Below, piece by piece: positions 1-7,464 of a DNA stretch of 16,343 nucleotides; the stretch's first letter is position 1, and every line of letters begins with the position of its first letter. Source of the DNA: NORP240 sp942492445 (GTDB taxonomy: Bacteria; Pseudomonadota; Gammaproteobacteria; Pseudomonadales; Pseudohongiellaceae). The notes under the pieces were generated by a model. The model saw nothing but the letters and a program-made list of their open reading frames with translations, searched no databases and had not been told where the DNA came from. Made by a program: the position numbers and the translations under genes. The stretch is from positions 1 through 16,343 of the forward strand of contig CALOEW010000007.1 in NCBI GenBank assembly GCA_942492445.1, read 5' to 3'.

Positions 1-6
1 ATCGAT

Positions 7-1944
7 TTATTGGAGCTCACGAAATTGATCCAGTGACTCTGGATTGGCCAGCGCTTCAATATTCTTGACCGGCTGCTTATGGATCACCTGTTTGATTGCC
101 AGCTCGACAACTTTGCCGGATCTGGTTTTGGGTATATCGGTCACTTGCACTACGCTCGCCGGAACATGCCTGGGAGAGCACCTGGCGCGGATCAGAGCTT
201 TGATATGGTCTGCCATTTGCTGATCCAGCCTGAGCCCCTCACGGAGTTTGACGAACAGCAGCACGCGCTCATCGCCACCAGTATGCTGCCCCACGGCGGC
301 CGATTCGAGAATTTCCGGAATGGATTCAACGTGACGGTAGATTTCCGCCGTACCAATTCGCACTCCGCCTGGATTGAGAGTGGTATCCGAACGTCCATAA
401 AACACGATTCCGCCATGTTCGGTCAGGGAAACAAAATCGCCGTGGTGCCAGACGTTGTTGAAGCGGGAGAAATAGGCCTCGTGATAACGCTCGCCAGAGT
501 CGTCCCCCCAGAAACCCCTGGGCTGGCTTGGAAAACTGCTGCAGCAGACCAGTTCACCCTGCTCACCGGTGGGACATAGTCCATTTTCACCCCAGACCTG
601 AACATCCATACCCAGGCCAATGCACTGACACTCACCTCGATAAACCGGTAGTGCAGGATTTCCCAGAGCAAAGCAGGAAATAATGTCAGTACCACCAGAA
701 ATGGAGGCAAGACACAAATTCTGCTTGATCTCTCGATAAACAAAATCAAAGCTTTCCGGCGGCAACGTAGATCCGGTTGAGCAAAGCGTTTTCAGGGCAT
801 CAAGCTTGAAGAGATTTCGGGGCGACACGCCCAGTTTTTCCAGCTGTCGCAAATAGTTTGCGGAAGTACCGAACAAACTGACGCCTTCCTGTTCCGCGTA
901 CTCGAACAGCACCTCATTGGTCGGATAAAAAGGTGACTCATCATAGAGCACCAGCGTGGCACCAGAGGCAAGTGCACTGATCAGCCAGTTCCACATCATC
1001 CAGCCGCAGGTTGTATAGAAAAACACGCGATCTCCAGGCCGGATATCACAATGCAGCTGGTGTTCTTTTAGGTGCTGCAACAACACGCCGCCGACCCGGT
1101 GAACAATGCATTTTGGCTTTCCGGTAGTACCCGAGGAATACAGAATATAGAGCGGGTCGTTGAAACCCATGGGTTCAAACTCGATGGGCTGAGCGGCATA
1201 GCCCTGCAGAACTTCTGTCCAGGTGTCAGCCTGTTCTCGCAGGCCCGCGGGCACCGCCTCGCTGTAGTGCTGAACCAGAATCAGACGACTGACAGAGGGG
1301 ATTTCCTTCAGCACCGCCGCGATCTTTGCCTGAAGTGCTAAGTGCTTGCCGCCATAGCGGTATCCGTCAATGGAAAGCAGGATCGAAGGTTGCGTCTGGG
1401 CGAAACGCTCGAGGATGCCGGACTCACCAAAATCCGGGGACACCGAGGTCCATATAGCGCCAAGCGATGTTGTCGCGAGCATTGCCACAACTGCCTCCGG
1501 GCAGTTTGAGGTAATAGCCGCAACCCGGTCTCCCCTGCGTACACCCAATTTGCGTAAATGCTGGGCCACCCGCGACACCTGGCCATGCAACTCATTCCAG
1601 CTGATTTCAATCCGTGGCAGCTGCCCGGTGCGCGCAATGATCGCCGGTCCATCCCCCCTGGTACGCAGCAGATTTTCGGCGAAGTTCAGCCGCGCTGCAG
1701 GAAACCAGGCGGATTTTTCCATCTGGTCTTTGTTGATAACGACCCTATCACCAGCTTGCCCGGACACGTCGCAGAAGTCCCAGACTGCCGGCCAGAAATC
1801 CTGGCTATTGGCAACGGACCACTGGTGCAAGTCCTGATAGGAGGTAAAATCCTGCCCAAATTTCGATTCAAGCTGCCGCCTGAAGTGACTCAGTATTGAA
1901 TCCTGAACGCGCCGCTCAGGCGGCGACCACAGCGGTTTTTCCAT
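7..1944 (-). CDS. aacS: Acetoacetyl-CoA synthetase
   Basis: Activates acetoacetate with ATP and CoA to acetoacetyl-CoA in the cytoplasm (ANL adenylate-forming superfamily). Seen in the 645-residue product: the AacS-type N-terminus with WFPAARLNFAENLLR near residue 80, the P-loop-like YSSGTTGKPK near 269-278, SGGTDI near 418, WHHGDF near 500, the hinge and acyl-binding segment GRSDTTLNPGGVRIG near 518-531, and the catalytic-lysine motif PKTRSGKVVE near 606-615. Length and motif order fit the full AacS family rather than acetate or propionate synthetases. I chose the ATG at 1944, which shares one base with the TGA stop of the upstream gene (TGATG). A GTG three bases earlier (1947) would give a four-base overlap instead. 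It is the last gene of the four-gene operon and shows no damage. Family assignment is firm; its role in using acetoacetate made by the operon is inferred. Confidence 0.95.
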   Translation of the reverse strand: MEKPLWSPPERRVQDSILSHFRRQLESKFGQDFTSYQDLHQWSVANSQDFWPAVWDFCDVSGQAGDRVVINKDQMEKSAWFPAARLNFAENLLRTRGDGPAIIARTGQLPRIEISWNELHGQVSRVAQHLRKLGVRRGDRVAAITSNCPEAVVAMLATTSLGAIWTSVSPDFGESGILERFAQTQPSILLSIDGYRYGGKHLALQAKIAAVLKEIPSVSRLILVQHYSEAVPAGLREQADTWTEVLQGYAAQPIEFEPMGFNDPLYILYSSGTTGKPKCIVHRVGGVLLQHLKEHQLHCDIRPGDRVFFYTTCGWMMWNWLISALASGATLVLYDESPFYPTNEVLFEYAEQEGVSLFGTSANYLRQLEKLGVSPRNLFKLDALKTLCSTGSTLPPESFDFVYREIKQNLCLASISGGTDIISCFALGNPALPVYRGECQCIGLGMDVQVWGENGLCPTGEQGELVCCSSFPSQPRGFWGDDSGERYHEAYFSRFNNVWHHGDFVSLTEHGGIVFYGRSDTTLNPGGVRIGTAEIYRHVESIPEILESAAVGQHTGGDERVLLFVKLREGLRLDQQMADHIKALIRARCSPRHVPASVVQVTDIPKTRSGKVVELAIKQVIHKQPVKNIEALANPESLDQFRELQ

Positions 1945-2264
1945 CACCGATTCAAACCCGTCTCAGGTAAATCAAGATTGAGGAGCACCCCGCTCAGACT
2001 CTTGCCATGCGCGTCCAATGACAGAGATCGCGTCACTCCGCCGTCGAGCGCACCCTGCAGCACAAAGTTCAACGCCTGCTGTGATGGAATCTCGTAGCGC
2101 AGAATGGGACCCTTGATCTGGTTACCGAAATAGTGCGCGAGCAGCTCGGTCGTTAGCTGCTCTACCAGCACGGCGTAGTCTTCTGCGCAATAGGCAATAA
2201 CGGAGATATTGGCAATATCGCCCTTGTCACCTGTTCTGGCATGTGCGATTTCGCGAAGCTTCAT
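1944..2264 (-). CDS. Small AtuA C-terminal-like (ferredoxin-fold type) partner protein
   Basis: A 106-residue protein beginning MKLREIAHARTGDKGDI. This N-terminal signature (ARTGDKG followed by NISVIAY) is typical of the small domain that is either fused to the C-terminus of AtuA/DUF1446 proteins or encoded next to them. Here it is a separate gene whose ATG overlaps the stop of the larger AtuA-like gene by four bases (ATGA), which suggests translational coupling and a two-subunit complex. No signal peptide or membrane segment is apparent, so it should be cytoplasmic. The biochemical role of this domain is not established to my knowledge. Family relation is good from the motif and the neighbour; function is unknown. 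Confidence 0.85.
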   Translation of the reverse strand: MKLREIAHARTGDKGDIANISVIAYCAEDYAVLVEQLTTELLAHYFGNQIKGPILRYEIPSQQALNFVLQGALDGGVTRSLSLDAHGKSLSGVLLNLDLPETGLNR

Positions 2265-3601
2265 CTGTCAGTCCCCAGGTACACAACATATATGTTCACT
2301 GTCGCCCTTTCCAGGTAAGCGGAGGCGATAGCGATCACTTCTCTGATATCCTTGGTCACCCCACCGCCACCAGACGGACCATTGGTGTATAGCGTTTCCA
2401 CTTCGTCCGCAATGGCCTGGGCATCTTTCTCTGTCCAGGTTCTACCGGCAATCCGCGCTCTGACTTCAAAGGGCCGATAGCCACCAGTTTCGGCTGCCGC
2501 AGCAAAAATGGAGTTCACACCGATTAGTTCGGTGCGCAGTTCCCGTGCGGGTATCCGCATTATGCACAGGCGTTGCTTTACAACATCAAGGGCCAGCTGG
2601 CCTCGCTCAACGGCACCCGGCCCTGCGTAGCTGATTTGTCCTTCCCCCCGAAATCCGTCTCGATAGCCAAGCGACACTTTCAGTTGGACTGGACGTGCCT
2701 TGCCCCTTCCGCCACGCACGGTAATGCGGTTGGGTGCAATCTCTTCAAAGTCCGCCTCAGAAAAATCGGCAACAACATCGGGTGTGAAGTATGCGGTCGG
2801 GTCATGCAATTCGTATAACAGCTGCTCTCTGCAGGTGGAAGTGGTAATGCGTCCTCCGGAACCTGGCACCTTGGTAAGACAGGCGCTACCATCCGGCGAA
2901 ATCTCGGCAATGGGGAACCCAAGGCGCGCGAGATCGTCGACTTCCTTGTAGCCAGGGTCCGCAAAATATCCTCCTGTTACCTGGCCCGCGCATTCCATCA
3001 GGTGGCCAATCATAGTGCCCTGTCCAAGCAGATCCCAATCGTCAGGTGCCCAGCCAAATTCGTAAATCATGGGCGCAAGAAACAGCGATGGATCCGCGAT
3101 TCGGCCCGCCACCACCACATCGGCCCCATGCTTCAGTGCCTCGACAATCGCTTCTGCACCCAGATAGGCGTTGGCGGATATCAATTGGTCATATTTGACC
3201 GGTTCGGGAAGCGTGACTCCACCAGGCTGGAATTGCGCGAGCACATCGTCGCCTAAAACGGCTGCAACCCTGATCTGGCTGACTCCCAGGGAAGATGCCA
3301 TCGCTGCAATTTGTTTTGCTGCAGCAACCGGATTGGCTGCTCCCATATTGGAGATGATGCGTATGCCTTTACTCATACATTCGGGCAGGACAGCCTGCAT
3401 ACGCCTGGTCAGCAGGGGGTCGTAGCCTGCCTCCGAATCCTTGAGCTTGGCCAGCTGGGCCAGGGCAATGGTTCGCTCGGCAAGACATTCGAATACCAGA
3501 TAATCAATCTCGCCCTTTTCTACGAGTTCGACTGCGGGTTCAATTCGATCACCAGCGTAAGCTGCCCCCGCACCCACGCGTATCACTCGGGCTTCTGTCA
3601 C
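2261..3601 (-). CDS. AtuA-like protein (DUF1446, acyclic terpene utilisation family)
   Basis: A 446-residue cytoplasmic protein of the AtuA/DUF1446 family. Seen: an N-terminal VIRVGAGAAYAGDRIEPAVELV, then IDYLVFECLAERT, ISNMGAANP near residue 85, a central GADVVVAGRIADPSLFLAP, ECAGQVTGGYFADPGYK, and the glycine-rich C-terminal GPSGGGGVTKDIREVIAIAS. AtuA is needed for acyclic terpene (citronellol/geraniol) degradation in Pseudomonas, but many homologues sit in other catabolic clusters and their reaction is undefined. The start is a GTG at 3601 whose GTGA overlaps the transporter stop codon. The small C-terminal-type domain is not fused here but encoded by the next gene. No other atu genes (carboxylase subunits, isohexenylglutaconyl-CoA hydratase) are in the window, so terpene degradation should not be assumed. 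Confidence 0.88.
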   Translation of the reverse strand: MTEARVIRVGAGAAYAGDRIEPAVELVEKGEIDYLVFECLAERTIALAQLAKLKDSEAGYDPLLTRRMQAVLPECMSKGIRIISNMGAANPVAAAKQIAAMASSLGVSQIRVAAVLGDDVLAQFQPGGVTLPEPVKYDQLISANAYLGAEAIVEALKHGADVVVAGRIADPSLFLAPMIYEFGWAPDDWDLLGQGTMIGHLMECAGQVTGGYFADPGYKEVDDLARLGFPIAEISPDGSACLTKVPGSGGRITTSTCREQLLYELHDPTAYFTPDVVADFSEADFEEIAPNRITVRGGRGKARPVQLKVSLGYRDGFRGEGQISYAGPGAVERGQLALDVVKQRLCIMRIPARELRTELIGVNSIFAAAAETGGYRPFEVRARIAGRTWTEKDAQAIADEVETLYTNGPSGGGGVTKDIREVIAIASAYLERATVNIYVVYLGTDR

Positions 3602-4911
3602 AGTGGAATCACCCCAATAATCACTGCCGTGATTGTCATGGTGAATGAAATAGCCAACAGCCAGGGCAGCGTAAAACGTTGATGTTCTGCAAGATCAAGG
3701 CGCGCCAGTCCAACGAGAAGAAAAGTTGCCGGGGTCAAAGGGCTTACCGGAAAGCCTACTGTACTCTGACCCATCAGAGCAGCATGGGCTGTAGCAGAAG
3801 CGGCAATGCCATATTGATCAGTGATACTGGAGAGAACCGGGAGAACGCCAAAATAAAATGAATCTGGATCAAACAGCAAACTGAGCGGAACCGAAGCAAA
3901 ACCGAGCGCAGCCGGAATAAAACTTGCCATGCCCCCCGGAATACTCTGTGCCCCCCAGCTCGCCATGGCATTCAGCATGCCGGACTCTCTCATAATCCCG
4001 GTGAATACGCCGGCGGCAATCAGGATTGACGCCATCATCAGGGCCGAGGGTGCATGGCTGTCTATGCGCTGTTTCTGAATGCCCGTCTCGCGATAGTTGA
4101 TCAGCAACGCCAGAACCAGACCGAGCATAAAGACGATCACTGGAGCAATTTTTCCGCTGACCAGGGTAAAAATAACCGCTGCTGTCAGCAGCACGTTGTA
4201 TTTGAACATGCTCGGTCGACGTAGCTCTTCCTCTCCGGGCTCCAGGTGCACCAAGACAGCGGAAGGCTCCTCATGCTCTTCTTGCACCCTGGAATTTGTC
4301 TCCGCGGCGGCGATCTTCCTCGACCCAAGATAATAGGAAATAAGATATACCGCCGTAAAGCCAACTAACTGGACAGGTATTAGCGGTTGGTAGAGTTCGA
4401 CAAGGGGTATATCCAGAGATGCCGCTGCACGCAGTGTGGGACCACCCCAGGGCAACATATTGGCGACACCTGCGGCCATGGCAACAATGCAGGCAAGAAT
4501 CCGTCGATCCATGCCAAGCCTGTCGTACAAAGGTAGCATCGCGGGAATGACAATCAGAAAGGTGGAAGCACCGGAACCATCCAGGTGCGCTATGGTTGCA
4601 AGAATGGCCGTTCCCAGAGTAATGCGGGCGGGATTGTGCACAGCCACCCGAATAACCGCGCTGATTGCGGGGTCAAACAGGCCCGCGTCGCGCATGACAC
4701 CAAAGTAAAGAATGGCAAACATAAAGAGACCGACAATTGGCGCGACACTGCGAATACCCGTGACGGCAAACTCGAAAGTTTCAAATCCAAATCCGCCAAC
4801 TAAGGCACCAGCAATAGGGATGACGGTTAGCGCCATTAGGGGTGATAACCATCGACACATGATGGCAGTGACCAGGAAAATAGTGGTGATGAACCCAAGT
4901 AGTACTATCAA
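3598..4911 (-). CDS. CitMHS-family carboxylate transporter
   Basis: A multi-pass inner-membrane secondary transporter of the CitMHS (citrate/metal:H+ symporter) family. The product has many hydrophobic helices, the typical N-terminus LLGFITTIFLVTAIMCRWLS, a GVMRDAGLFDPAI segment, HLDGSGASTFLIVIPAMLPL, LPWGGPTLRAA, and late in the protein SLLFDPDSFYFGVLPVL and GQSTVGFPVSPLTPATFLLVG, the family's characteristic substrate/ion-site regions. I place the start at TTG 4909-4911 (437 residues): an AGGGAGG ribosome binding site lies five bases upstream, and family homology begins exactly there. A longer in-frame ATG at 4968 would add 19 residues encoded by the adjacent mini-element and is unlikely. 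First gene of the operon; its stop overlaps the next gene's GTG. Substrate (citrate, tricarballylate or another di/tricarboxylate) cannot be told from sequence. Confidence 0.88.
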   Translation of the reverse strand: MIVLLGFITTIFLVTAIMCRWLSPLMALTVIPIAGALVGGFGFETFEFAVTGIRSVAPIVGLFMFAILYFGVMRDAGLFDPAISAVIRVAVHNPARITLGTAILATIAHLDGSGASTFLIVIPAMLPLYDRLGMDRRILACIVAMAAGVANMLPWGGPTLRAAASLDIPLVELYQPLIPVQLVGFTAVYLISYYLGSRKIAAAETNSRVQEEHEEPSAVLVHLEPGEEELRRPSMFKYNVLLTAAVIFTLVSGKIAPVIVFMLGLVLALLINYRETGIQKQRIDSHAPSALMMASILIAAGVFTGIMRESGMLNAMASWGAQSIPGGMASFIPAALGFASVPLSLLFDPDSFYFGVLPVLSSITDQYGIAASATAHAALMGQSTVGFPVSPLTPATFLLVGLARLDLAEHQRFTLPWLLAISFTMTITAVIIGVIPL

Positions 4912-4916
4912 GAGCC

Positions 4917-4923
4917 CCTCCCT
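4917..4923 (-). promoter_or_regulatory. Ribosome binding site deciding a TTG start
   Basis: Read on the minus strand, AGGGAGG is followed by five bases (GGCTC) and then TTG at 4909-4911. The ATG at 4968 has no comparable site. The first base of the AGGGAGG is the terminal base of the neighbouring mini-element, so the element stops exactly at the edge of this site. Confidence 0.7.
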
Positions 4924-5073
4924 GTTGAATTGCACGCACAATTGACCCACTTTTGGCGGATTTTGCATCGAATAGTTGACTCACTGCATATTATTGTTTC
5001 CATGTGGTTGAGCTACATTTGGTGGGTCAATTTTAAGTGCAATTACTGGGTCATATTTCGCTGCAAATCAACA
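4923..5073. mobile_element. 151-bp mini-element with IS21-type multiple end repeats (MITE-like or internally deleted IS)
   Basis: Both ends read TGTTGA inward: TGTTGAATTGCA at 4923 and, on the minus strand from 5073, TGTTGATTTGCA. The first 28 bases of the two ends match at 21 positions. Each end holds two inward-facing copies of TTGCA-N8/9-TGACYCA: left end at 4931-4949 and about 4962-4983, right end (minus strand) at about 5066-5047 and 5041-5022. Only about 40 bases without repeats lie between, with no transposase. Multiple end repeats and TG...CA termini are known for the IS21 family (IstA binding sites); assignment to that family is inferred. The flanks (CCTCCC left, GTTTCA right) show no target duplication, consistent with an adjacent deletion or rearrangement. 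It could be a non-autonomous derivative or a remnant of two recombined copies. Confidence 0.72.
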
Positions 5074-5588
5074 GTTTCAAGCTTTCCTGCTTCCTCCATT
5101 GGCTCCATTGCGGCTTTGGCTTCTAGGGGAGTAATCAGGTGGATCGGTCGATCACCCAGGGCTGGGAACACATGATTTTCAAAGGACCGACGAATGTCGT
5201 CGGCATAGTCTTCCGTGATACCACTCTTCTTGATGTGGACTTGCAACCACTTTTCCGCGACGACCCTGAAGGTATTTGTTCCCGCTTATGAAGTCTTTCG
5301 CACTTCCTCAGCTTTGAATTCCTGCGGATCTCTACCTTTGGCCAATTGCCTGTGGTACTTTTCCCGTTCCTTCCTGGCGTCCGCCAATCCAAGGCCGGGA
5401 TATTCTCCCAGCTTCATATTCGTTCGCGTGGTGATTTCTGGTCGGGTGCAGTTAAGAAGCCAGATGTTGTCCCCAGATGGTTTGATTCTGAGGTTAAGGC
5501 CGTCCCCATCAGAAAGGGTGTACTCCTTGTCCTTGGACTTCGCTTTCTCAACCTGGGTATTGGTCTGGGGTTTTGTGGAATTGGCCAT
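5074..5588 (-). pseudogene. Tyrosine integrase (P4-type, DUF4102) remnant
   Basis: The frame starts at ATG 5588 with MANSTKPQTNTQVEKAKSKD, then YTLSDGDGLNLRIKPSG and MKLGEYPGLGLADARKERE, the arm-DNA-binding DUF4102 domain of P4-type integrases. A TAA at 5286-5288 interrupts it, yet the same frame continues with TFRVVAEKWLQVHI, then IRRSFENHVFPALGDRPIHL and LITPLEAKAAMEPMEEAGKL, the start of the core-binding domain. The lesion is therefore a nonsense mutation, not a frameshift. The gene then runs into the right end of the mini-element at 5073; the catalytic domain (R-H-R-Y residues) is gone. It starts 158 bp from the 3' end of tRNA-Ala and reads away from it, the standard arrangement for an island integrated at a tRNA 3' end. 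No duplicate of the tRNA 3' end was found in the window. Confidence 0.88.
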
Positions 5589-5646
5589 CGGTTGGATTAC
5601 AGAAAAAGAGCCGTGTTCCAATGTATGTTACATTAATCTAAAGTTT

Positions 5647-5716
5647 CCACAAGACACAGCGAGACGCAGAAATTCATAAATACCATGATAAACAAGCACT
5701 TTCTTGTGGTTCTGCG
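5647..5716. repeat. Interleaved short inverted repeats between integrase remnant and tRNA-Ala
   Basis: CCACAAG at 5647-5653 is the reverse complement of CTTGTGG at 5703-5709, and CGCAGAA at 5665-5671 that of TTCTGCG at 5710-5716. A smaller hairpin, ACAAG-CACTTT-CTTGT, lies at about 5692-5707. These sit in the presumed attachment-site side of the integrase gene and could be integrase or excisionase arm sites, or a weak terminator after the tRNA. The repeats are seen directly; their function is only a guess. Confidence 0.35.
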
Positions 5717-5745
5717 ATGTAGTGAGACGGTGTAGAATTGAGAAT

Positions 5746-5821
5746 TGGTGGAGCCTACCGGGATCGAACCGGTGACCTCAACGCTGCCAGCGTTGCGCTC
5801 TCCCAGCTGAGCTAAGGCCCC
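5746..5821 (-). tRNA. tRNA-Ala (anticodon GGC)
   Basis: A 76-nt cloverleaf on the minus strand. The acceptor GGGGCCT pairs with AGGCTCC (one G-U), the D stem GCTC/GAGC is intact, the anticodon stem CAACG/CGTTG encloses the loop CTGGCAG with anticodon GGC, the T arm is ACCGG-TTCGATC-CCGGT, and CCA is encoded at 5748-5746. It lies 107 bp after gltX on the same strand, an arrangement also known from Pseudomonas. Its 3' end faces the integrase remnant, so it is the probable attachment site of a decayed island. Confidence 0.97.
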
Positions 5822-5864
5822 ATTGAAGGTTTCTGGAATTCGGGTCTCCCCGAAAGGAACGCGC

Positions 5865-5893
5865 ATTCTAAGCACAGCCTCTGTGGCTGTCAA
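5865..5893 (-). promoter_or_regulatory. Near-consensus promoter for tRNA-Ala
   Basis: On the minus strand a -35 box TTGACA (5893-5888) and a -10 box TAGAAT (5870-5865) are separated by exactly 17 bases and followed by a GC-rich GCGCG stretch, typical of the discriminators of stringently controlled stable-RNA promoters. Transcription would start near 5858, giving a leader of about 37 nt before the mature tRNA. An inverted repeat ACAGCC-N5-GGCTGT overlaps the end of the -35 box and the spacer. Confidence 0.75.
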
Positions 5894-5928
5894 TGCGGGG
5901 GACCCTTGAATCCAGGGAAGCCTGTAAA

Positions 5929-7434
5929 TCAGTGCTCCAGGTCGAAGGGGCTCCCCAACTGCTGATACTCCCGCTCCACTTCCTTGGCCTGCTTCTTGGA
6001 GAACCCGCCAAGCAGTTGCAGGGCGTAGCGTATCCGGGCCCGCACCAGGTCCAATCCCAGGATCGCGATGGCATCGATAACGGAGACTGACACCGGTTTG
6101 CCGGTGATGGCAACGAAGACCGGAAACAGGAAGTCCCGGATTTTCAATTCCATGGCAGCGGCCAGCGTCTGCGCAGTCGACTCCACGGTATCCCGATTCC
6201 ATACTTCCAGCAACTCGAGCCGCCACAGGAAAAACTGCAGAATCCGCTTATTGTCCTCCTCGTTCAGCTTTTTATGTTGAAAGGCCTCCGGACTCAGTTC
6301 CAGCAGACCACTGAACATGAATGCCGCCAGCGGCACCAGATCGGTGAATTTTTCGACACGCTGTTGTACCAGTCCGGTCAACCGGGTGAATCGATCACCC
6401 TCCCCCGCCCAGTTTACGAAGCGCTGCGCCAGCTCACTGTCGGAAAGATTTTCCCGGATGTACTTGCCATTCAGCCAGTCCAGCTTTTCAAGATCGAAGA
6501 TGGGACCGCCGAGCGATACGCGAGACAGATCAAAAGAGGCTTCCATCTCCCCGATTGTAAATTTTTCTTCACCCGATGGCATGGTCCAACCCATCAGGCC
6601 AAGGTAGTTGATAACTGCCTCCGGCAGATATCCCATATCGCGGTAGTAGAAAATGCTGGTCGGATTCTTGCGTTTGCTCAACTTGCTCTTGTCCGGATTT
6701 CTCAACAGTGGCATGTGGAAAAATTCCGGTGGTTTCCAGCCAAAATACTCGTACAGCAACAGGTGTTTTGGTGTTGAATTGATCCACTCCTCGCCGCGAA
6801 TCACATGGGAAATCCGCATCAAATGATCGTCCACCACGTTGGCAAAATGGTAGGTTGGCAACCCGTCAGATTTGATAAGAACCTGCATATCTATCTGCGT
6901 CCAGGGAATCACAATTTCTCCACGAAGGCCATCGATAAATCTGCAGTCCCCCTGCGACGGTACTTTCATACGTACCACGTGTGATTCTTTGTTTGCGAGT
7001 CTCCGGCTGACTTCTTTGTCGGAAAGGGTCAGACAATGCCCATCATATCCGGGGGTCTTTTTAAGCTTCATCTGCTCTGAGCGCAGATCCTGCAGTCGTT
7101 CCGGGGTGCAGAAACACCGGAACGCGGTTCCCTCCTCAAGCAGTTGCTCGATATGTATCTGGTAGATCCCGCTCAGTTCACTCTGGCGGTAAGGTCCGAA
7201 TTCACCACCGACATCGGGCCCTTCGTCCCAGGTCAGTCCCAGCCACTGCAGGGAATCGAGGATTTTTCGTTCCGACTCACTTGAACTGCGAGCCTTGTCC
7301 GTGTCTTCGATACGAAGTATAAACCTGCCCTGACGGAAGTGAGCAAAACACCGATTAAACAGCGCAATGTATGCAGTTCCCACGTGGGGATCTCCGGTTG
7401 GAGACGGAGCAACTCGAGTTCTTGTCTGTGCCAT
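5929..7434 (-). CDS. gltX: Glutamate-tRNA ligase
   Basis: Class I aminoacyl-tRNA synthetase charging tRNA-Glu with glutamate in the cytoplasm. Seen in 501 residues: the N-terminal nucleotide-binding signature RVAPSPTGDPHVGTAY (HIGH-motif region) at about residues 5-20, FILRIEDTDKARS, a zinc-type CFC near residue 105 with YDGHC further on, IRGEEWINSTPKHLLLYEYF, and the KMSKS-type motif as DKSKLSKRKNPTS. The C-terminal anticodon-binding region ends LGGFSKKQAKEVEREYQQLG. The reading frame stays open to 7545, but homology starts at MAQTRTRVAPSP; I use ATG 7434. An ATG three codons upstream (7443) is equally possible because neither has a clear ribosome binding site. The GDPHVGTA and KLSKR forms resemble Pseudomonas GltX. 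Its promoter and a strong leader palindrome lie upstream; tRNA-Ala follows on the same strand. Confidence 0.96.
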   Translation of the reverse strand: MAQTRTRVAPSPTGDPHVGTAYIALFNRCFAHFRQGRFILRIEDTDKARSSSESERKILDSLQWLGLTWDEGPDVGGEFGPYRQSELSGIYQIHIEQLLEEGTAFRCFCTPERLQDLRSEQMKLKKTPGYDGHCLTLSDKEVSRRLANKESHVVRMKVPSQGDCRFIDGLRGEIVIPWTQIDMQVLIKSDGLPTYHFANVVDDHLMRISHVIRGEEWINSTPKHLLLYEYFGWKPPEFFHMPLLRNPDKSKLSKRKNPTSIFYYRDMGYLPEAVINYLGLMGWTMPSGEEKFTIGEMEASFDLSRVSLGGPIFDLEKLDWLNGKYIRENLSDSELAQRFVNWAGEGDRFTRLTGLVQQRVEKFTDLVPLAAFMFSGLLELSPEAFQHKKLNEEDNKRILQFFLWRLELLEVWNRDTVESTAQTLAAAMELKIRDFLFPVFVAITGKPVSVSVIDAIAILGLDLVRARIRYALQLLGGFSKKQAKEVEREYQQLGSPFDLEH

Positions 7435-7464
7435 AGAAGCCATAGAAATAAATCTGGGGGTCAG

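Noticed and set aside
5135..5392. Minus-strand 85-codon frame across the integrase interruption, suggesting a frameshift
   Set aside because: The two integrase pieces are in the same frame (difference divisible by three) and separated only by a TAA, so a nonsense codon explains the break.
5873..5890. Hairpin ACAGCC/GGCTGT as a terminator after gltX
   Set aside because: No T-run on either strand, and it overlaps the tRNA-Ala promoter; treated as a possible operator-like palindrome instead.
5633..6226. Minus-strand open frame of 197 codons
   Set aside because: It reads out of frame through the 3' part of gltX and through the tRNA-Ala gene.
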